Shown one piece after another: positions 60,394 through 64,000 of a DNA stretch of 64,000 nucleotides (positions are counted from its first letter, which is position 1; each line of letters opens with the position of its first letter). The position numbers and the translations under genes are program-made. This DNA is from Dokdonia pacifica (lineage in GTDB: Bacteria; Bacteroidota; Bacteroidia; Flavobacteriales; Flavobacteriaceae). The stretch is taken from positions 62,001 to 126,000 of the forward strand of contig NZ_FZNY01000008.1 in NCBI RefSeq assembly GCF_900188275.1, read 5' to 3'. Under the pieces are notes generated by a model. The model had not been told where the DNA came from, made no database searches, and worked only from the letters and a program-made list of their open reading frames with translations.

Positions 60394-60903
60394 TTAGTTC
60401 CAGTTTTGATCAAAATTAAGGTTATCTAGATCATCTATATCAAGATCATCATCAAACTCTGGTCCCATATCATCTTCATCAGCTTCAAAAGCAATTTCTG
60501 GTGCTTGATCAGGAATTTGCCCGTGTACAAACATCAAATTAGGGTACGTAATACCTTCTTCTCGCTCTGCTATTTCACCAAGCTCTACCATAAAACGCCA
60601 CATGCTTAAGAAATCATACACATATAATAAGCGTGTTTCTGCCTCACTAATCACATCTTCTACGAGCGTTTCATTCATTAATCGTACTTGCATTGCTCCA
60701 TCACTCATATCAAAAAGAGAAATCTCCTCTCCTTGATTCCATTGATCATCACTCTTATAAAAAGAAGCCATCTCCCCTCCATCAAATCCAAAAGATTGAT
60801 TGATGGCATTATGAAAGTCTTCCAATGTTGCCGTTTGATCAATCTCTAAGTCTCTAAATACATCCTCTTCAGTATCTAGAATGACTCTAAAACGATATAT
60901 CAT
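60394..60903 (-). CDS. Plasmid pRiA4b ORF-3-like protein
   Basis: 169 residues, with the family order: MIYRFRVILDTEEDVFRDLEI at the start, then LEDFHNAINQSFGFDGGEMASFYKSD and LLYVYDFLSMWRFMVEL. It ends with a strongly acidic tail (EADEDDMGPEFDDDLDIDDLDN). The pRiA4b family has no known activity; members occur in plasmids and chromosomes. It lies 42 bp before the NdpA gene in the same direction. Confidence 0.85.
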   Translation of the reverse strand: MIYRFRVILDTEEDVFRDLEIDQTATLEDFHNAINQSFGFDGGEMASFYKSDDQWNQGEEISLFDMSDGAMQVRLMNETLVEDVISEAETRLLYVYDFLSMWRFMVELGEIAEREEGITYPNLMFVHGQIPDQAPEIAFEADEDDMGPEFDDDLDIDDLDNLNFDQNWN

Positions 60904-61294
60904 ATCTTCAAAAATATTAGAGGGTAAAGATACTAATACCTTTACGAGTATACAGGGTCTATGTATAAGAAGTTATTAAGAGAATATTTCTTTATAAATG
61001 CATATCACTTCTTATCTCTTTTGCATCTTGATAATTAATCAGTTAGATTAACATCTATACTTTGTTTCCAATAAGTATTTTATCATCAGACTTGTTCTAT
61101 TTATGATAGAACAAAAATTTCTGGATCATTGAATTTATTTAAAAAAAACAGGAAGTGTATTTGTCTTTCTCATCACTATTTTCGGTTTAGCTGGAATAGT
61201 CACAGATGGTATTGATAAGCATATTGAAAAAACTTAGAAACATCAATCCATTTAAAATTGTAGTTTTACTTTTTATTACTTATGAAATATCTCT
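60904..61294. other. 391-bp intergenic region with a decayed small ORF
   Basis: AT-rich; no palindrome core. Besides the frameshifted ORF at 61129-61237 nothing convincing is seen. Confidence 0.45.
61129..61237 (+). pseudogene. Possible frameshifted small membrane ORF
   Basis: Reading from TTG at 61129 gives LNLFKK; after one base shift in the 8-A run (61141-61148) the frame continues TGSVFVFLITIFGLAGIVTD and GIDKHIEKT, ending at TAG 61235. The hydrophobic stretch would be one membrane helix. It could be a pseudogene, or slippage on the A run could restore the frame. Support is weak. Confidence 0.3.
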
Positions 61295-61489
61295 ATGAAT
61301 ACAAACAAAGTAGTAGCCTATTTATTTGGACTTTTAAGCTTAGGTGGCATTTCCGAAACCTATAGCATCCTAACTTCTTCTGCTCCAGATATTACGCCGC
61401 AACGAACATCATTAACAGTTATGTCATTATGTATGACCGGCTTATTTATATATGTAACTATAAATTTTTGGAAAAAAGGAAATAATTAA
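61295..61489 (+). CDS. Small membrane protein
   Basis: 64 residues, with two hydrophobic segments (about 6-22 and 39-56). No family recognised. It is followed 21 bp later by a larger membrane protein and both are probably in one transcript. Confidence 0.5.
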   Translation: MNTNKVVAYLFGLLSLGGISETYSILTSSAPDITPQRTSLTVMSLCMTGLFIYVTINFWKKGNN

Positions 61490-61510
61490 ACGTATAAATA
61501 TTCTCTCACA

Positions 61511-62080
61511 ATGATAAAATTTATAAAAAAGTATTCTTTTCTAATCATTTTTCTGGCGATTACTACAGTTGTAGAATTCTATTTTTATCCCGCAGAAGAA
61601 GAGAAATACGCATACTCAGATATTAAGTATTTGGAAGAAAATAGGTTTTACATCATTATCATTACACAAATAGTACTATTATTGATTATATTCTTTTCTA
61701 GTATTGTTAGATCTTTCAAAGAAAGAAACATTAAAGAAATCTTGAATATGATAGCTACCTTTTCTATACTAATATTATTTTTTTACACTTCTACGAAACC
61801 CTTATTTATAGGGCTTGAGTTATTTTTAAATAGACAAAAAAATATTGAAGAAGTAACTGAAAAGTATATCCTAGCGCAAAAATCAAATATTGATGGTCAC
61901 TATTATTTAAACTGGCTTATGAAACCTGAATCAGATGAATTTTTAAATAATAAAATAAAAATCAATAAAACAGCCTATCATAAGTTAAAGCATAGAGACA
62001 CTGTAGAAATCCTGTTTAAAAAAGGATGGTTAGGGACAAAACATTCCCCTCAACTAATAAAAATACAATCATCTGATTAA
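61511..62080 (+). CDS. Membrane protein of unknown function
   Basis: 189 residues. Three hydrophobic helices (about 8-25, 47-66 and 77-95) precede a soluble C-terminal region of about 80 residues (YILAQKSNIDGHYYLNWLMKP...). No family recognised. Confidence 0.55.
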   Translation: MIKFIKKYSFLIIFLAITTVVEFYFYPAEEEKYAYSDIKYLEENRFYIIIITQIVLLLIIFFSSIVRSFKERNIKEILNMIATFSILILFFYTSTKPLFIGLELFLNRQKNIEEVTEKYILAQKSNIDGHYYLNWLMKPESDEFLNNKIKINKTAYHKLKHRDTVEILFKKGWLGTKHSPQLIKIQSSD

Positions 62081-62206
62081 CAATTATTTACAAGTAATTA
62101 TCTGTGAAATTCTAAAAAAACTATGTATTTCATCGATTTTAACATTTTTGTAGGAATAATCGTCACATGTTTTTAATTAATTATCGCTTAAATACACATA
62201 TTTAAC

Positions 62207-62214
62207 TATATTTG
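62207..62214 (+). promoter_or_regulatory. -7 box upstream of the short ORF
   Basis: TATATTTG, exact consensus, ending 27 bp before the ATG of the 18-codon ORF. Confidence 0.45.
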
Positions 62215-62241
62215 TACTTCCCAAATCAAAAATTAAACGTC

Positions 62242-62298
62242 ATGACACAAATTACACTTCTACATCCTCGTATCCACATTACTTCCAGTTTCAAATAA
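62242..62298 (+). CDS. Possible leader peptide or microprotein, 18 residues
   Basis: MTQITLLHPRIHITSSFK, read from ATG at 62242 to TAA at 62298. It is Thr/Ile/His/Ser-rich. It lies 27 bp after an exact -7 box and 221 bp before the SGNH lipoprotein gene. It could be a leader controlling downstream expression; without homologs this stays tentative. Confidence 0.35.
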   Translation: MTQITLLHPRIHITSSFK

Positions 62299-62519
62299 GT
62301 AATAAGCAAAATTCTATTGTATAATTACTAGTAAATATTATAACCATAATATTGCTTTTCATGTTTTATAGCTAGATCATTTTTCATACACATATACTAT
62401 GTATGAAATAGAATACATCTAGATAAAAATAGCAAAAAGCTAAAATTCATGGTCATTTTCTATAGTAATTATACCTACTAATTATTCATAGTATACTCAT
62501 CCCCCAAATCAAGATTATT

Positions 62520-63254
62520 ATGTCACCAAGAATATATAAACTCACTTTTATTTTATCATTTTTCATTCTCACTTCGTGTGTTGATGAGACAGGTATTGAA
62601 GATGCTCCACCAGCATATGAAGTAAACATCTTAACCCTAGGAGATTCTAGAGTTCAAGGTAATAGACCAAACCATGAAAGCTATCGTTTTGAGCTTTGGA
62701 AAAACTTTATAGAAAATAACTGGACGGTCGATTTTTTAGGACCTAATGTAGACACTAGCGAATATCCTCCAGTAGAAGGAATAAACTTCGACAATAACCA
62801 CGGAGGTGTAGGCGGATATACTACAAAAAGTTTATTATTTTCTCTAGAAGAAATGTTAGCAGAAGTAGAAATGCCTGATGTTATTTTATTAGGTATTGGA
62901 GGTAATGACCTCGTACTCAATGTGCCTAATGAAGATGCTATTGAAAACATACATGGAATCATTGATATTCTACAAGATCACAATCCTGACATAACCATAT
63001 TTATAGAACAAATTGCACCAGCTGTATCAGAAATCTATACCGAAGAAAATTTAGCAATCTTTAATGGATTTAATGATGCCATCGCAACTATTTCTCAAGA
63101 ACGTACAACCCAAGATTCTGATGTTATCTCTGTAGATATGGCATCAGGATGGTATGATGTATTACTAGCTGATGAAGTACATTATAATACGCTAGGAGCA
63201 AAAGTAGTAGCCGATAAATATTTTAATTCTGTAAATTTGAATCTAGAAAGATAA
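62520..63254 (+). CDS. SGNH hydrolase lipoprotein
   Basis: 244 residues. Lipobox LTSC (Cys 20). The blocks are TLGDSRVQG (nucleophile Ser; GDSR in place of GDSL), GGVGGYTT (oxyanion Gly), LGIGGNDLV (oxyanion Asn) and ADEVHYNTLGAK (Asp/His). It is an esterase or lipase-type enzyme, probably on the cell surface. The next gene starts 5 bp later and is in the same operon. Confidence 0.88.
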   Translation: MSPRIYKLTFILSFFILTSCVDETGIEDAPPAYEVNILTLGDSRVQGNRPNHESYRFELWKNFIENNWTVDFLGPNVDTSEYPPVEGINFDNNHGGVGGYTTKSLLFSLEEMLAEVEMPDVILLGIGGNDLVLNVPNEDAIENIHGIIDILQDHNPDITIFIEQIAPAVSEIYTEENLAIFNGFNDAIATISQERTTQDSDVISVDMASGWYDVLLADEVHYNTLGAKVVADKYFNSVNLNLER

Positions 63255-63259
63255 ATTCA

Positions 63260-63976
63260 TTGAATATACATCATCTAGCACATACACTTGAGAAACAAGG
63301 ATATTTTATTTTAGATGATGTATATTCAATTTCTGAGATACAACAAATAACGACACATGTAGACCAAGCTTCTCAAAATAGCGAAGGTTTCTTAAAAACA
63401 AATGATTTATTTGCTGTAAGACAGCTTCTTAAAAACATTCCGAAACTCAAAGAAGTTCTTTTTAACACCCATCTTATTTCATTATTATCTACTATTTATA
63501 AGACAAAATACTTTTTAACAAAAGCAATATATTTTGACAAACCCCCAACTTCAAATTGGTTTGTACCCTATCACCAAGACTTAAGTATTTCTGTAAATCA
63601 AAAAATAGATACGCCAAATTATAAAAACTGGACCTATAAAAAAGGGCAATATGGTGTACAGCCACCACTAAAGGTTTTAGAAAACAGCACCGCAATTAGA
63701 ATACATTTAGATGACACAACTCTAGAAAATGGTGCATTAAAGGTAATACCTACCTCACATTCAAAAGGAATTATCCGTACAGATTTAAAAGATTGGGATA
63801 TAAATACAGAAAAAATAGGTAATGTAAAAAAAGGAGGAGCAATGCTCATGAAACCATTAACATTACATGCTTCTAATAGAACCACAAATGGAAAACGTAG
63901 AAGAGTAATTCATCTAGAATTTTGTGATCAAAAACTAGAAAGTCCTTTAGAATGGTTAGAATACCATTCCCTATAG
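63260..63976 (+). CDS. PhyH family Fe(II)/2-oxoglutarate dioxygenase
   Basis: 238 residues. It starts with TTG (no ATG is available near the upstream stop). The iron ligands are H105-x-D107 (VPYHQDLS) and H203 (LTLHASN), with R213/R214 (GKRRRVIH) placed to bind 2-oxoglutarate. PhyH-type enzymes hydroxylate small molecules or fatty acyl groups; the substrate is unknown. It lies 5 bp after the SGNH lipoprotein gene, an unusual pairing for a hydrolase. Confidence 0.88.
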   Translation: MNIHHLAHTLEKQGYFILDDVYSISEIQQITTHVDQASQNSEGFLKTNDLFAVRQLLKNIPKLKEVLFNTHLISLLSTIYKTKYFLTKAIYFDKPPTSNWFVPYHQDLSISVNQKIDTPNYKNWTYKKGQYGVQPPLKVLENSTAIRIHLDDTTLENGALKVIPTSHSKGIIRTDLKDWDINTEKIGNVKKGGAMLMKPLTLHASNRTTNGKRRRVIHLEFCDQKLESPLEWLEYHSL

Positions 63977-64000
63977 CTCAAAGCAAACTTTTATGACTCC

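Larger units (their letters stand above)
62081..62519. other. Intergenic region with strong -7 box and short ORF
   Basis: Apart from the promoter box at 62207 and the 18-codon ORF at 62242, about 220 bp between that ORF and the SGNH gene is AT-rich and noncoding. Confidence 0.5.

Noticed and set aside
1-64000. tRNA, rRNA, replication origin or complete insertion sequence
   Set aside because: None was seen by eye: no cloverleaf with CCA or GTTCRA arm, no rRNA core sequence, no transposase or integrase gene, no DnaA-box cluster.

Overview
The window comes from an AT-rich (roughly one third G+C), probably marine member of the Flavobacteriia (Bacteroidetes). The evidence is the type IX secretion C-terminal domains (both the short A type and the gliding-associated B type), a PorT-like outer-membrane barrel, several Bacteroidetes-type -7 promoter boxes (TAnnTTTG) lying just upstream of start codons with no Shine-Dalgarno sequence, small flavobacterial families (Lacal_2735, DUF6326), and a vanadium haloperoxidase. 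No rRNA, tRNA, CRISPR array, transposase or integrase gene was found.

Layout. 1-3.7 kb: truncated K+ channel, PspC-like membrane protein, Lacal_2735 protein, dnaX, miaE. 3.8-8.7 kb: PorT-like barrel, then a tight leftward operon pdxH - sixA-like - ppk1 - ppx (polyphosphate). 8.9-10.8 kb: Bor-like lipoprotein and FAD sugar-lactone oxidase. 11.2-14.7 kb: leftward pyrR - pyrB - STAS-like - rnz - hypothetical. 15.2-21.7 kb: AT-rich accessory block of single orphan genes separated by related ~100-145 bp elements that resemble integron attC sites (HTH-like duplication protein, PD-(D/E)xK-like protein, helical protein, SMI1/KNR4 protein). 21.7-27.5 kb: FNR-type regulator with two FNR-like boxes, zinc alcohol dehydrogenase, NTF2-like, ZIP transporter, methyltransferase, gmk, small secreted and membrane proteins. 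27.8-41.5 kb: carbohydrate and ester hydrolases (secreted GH9 with three N-terminal repeats, two alpha/beta hydrolases, CE6/SASA esterase, GH13 alpha-glucosidase), a LytTR regulator and another cassette-like gene (YwqK). 41.7-45.5 kb: NDH-2 and vanadium haloperoxidase. 45.5-60.9 kb: mostly housekeeping (DUF547, two DEAD-box helicases, LPS-kinase-like protein, glycosyltransferase, Sua5, CCA-family transferase, CDGSH protein, B1-like metallo-beta-lactamase lipoprotein, T9SS adhesin, ABC exporter, NdpA, pRiA4b-type protein). 61-64 kb: small membrane proteins, a possible leader ORF, SGNH lipoprotein and PhyH dioxygenase.

Two things stand out. First, the accessory block is built like an integrase-less cassette array: in two of the genes the short sequence just before the gene is clearly complementary to the sequence at its 3' end, and this sequence differs from gene to gene, as the first bases and the attC R' box of an integron cassette would. 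Second, the palindrome TTTCGCGAAA, usually inside GCTTTCGCGAAAGC, occurs 19 times in 64 kb where about 0.1 would be expected by chance. It occurs in intergenic DNA and inside genes (often encoding Phe-Ala-Lys). One intergenic copy is split by a 46-bp insert that has a second copy elsewhere in the window.
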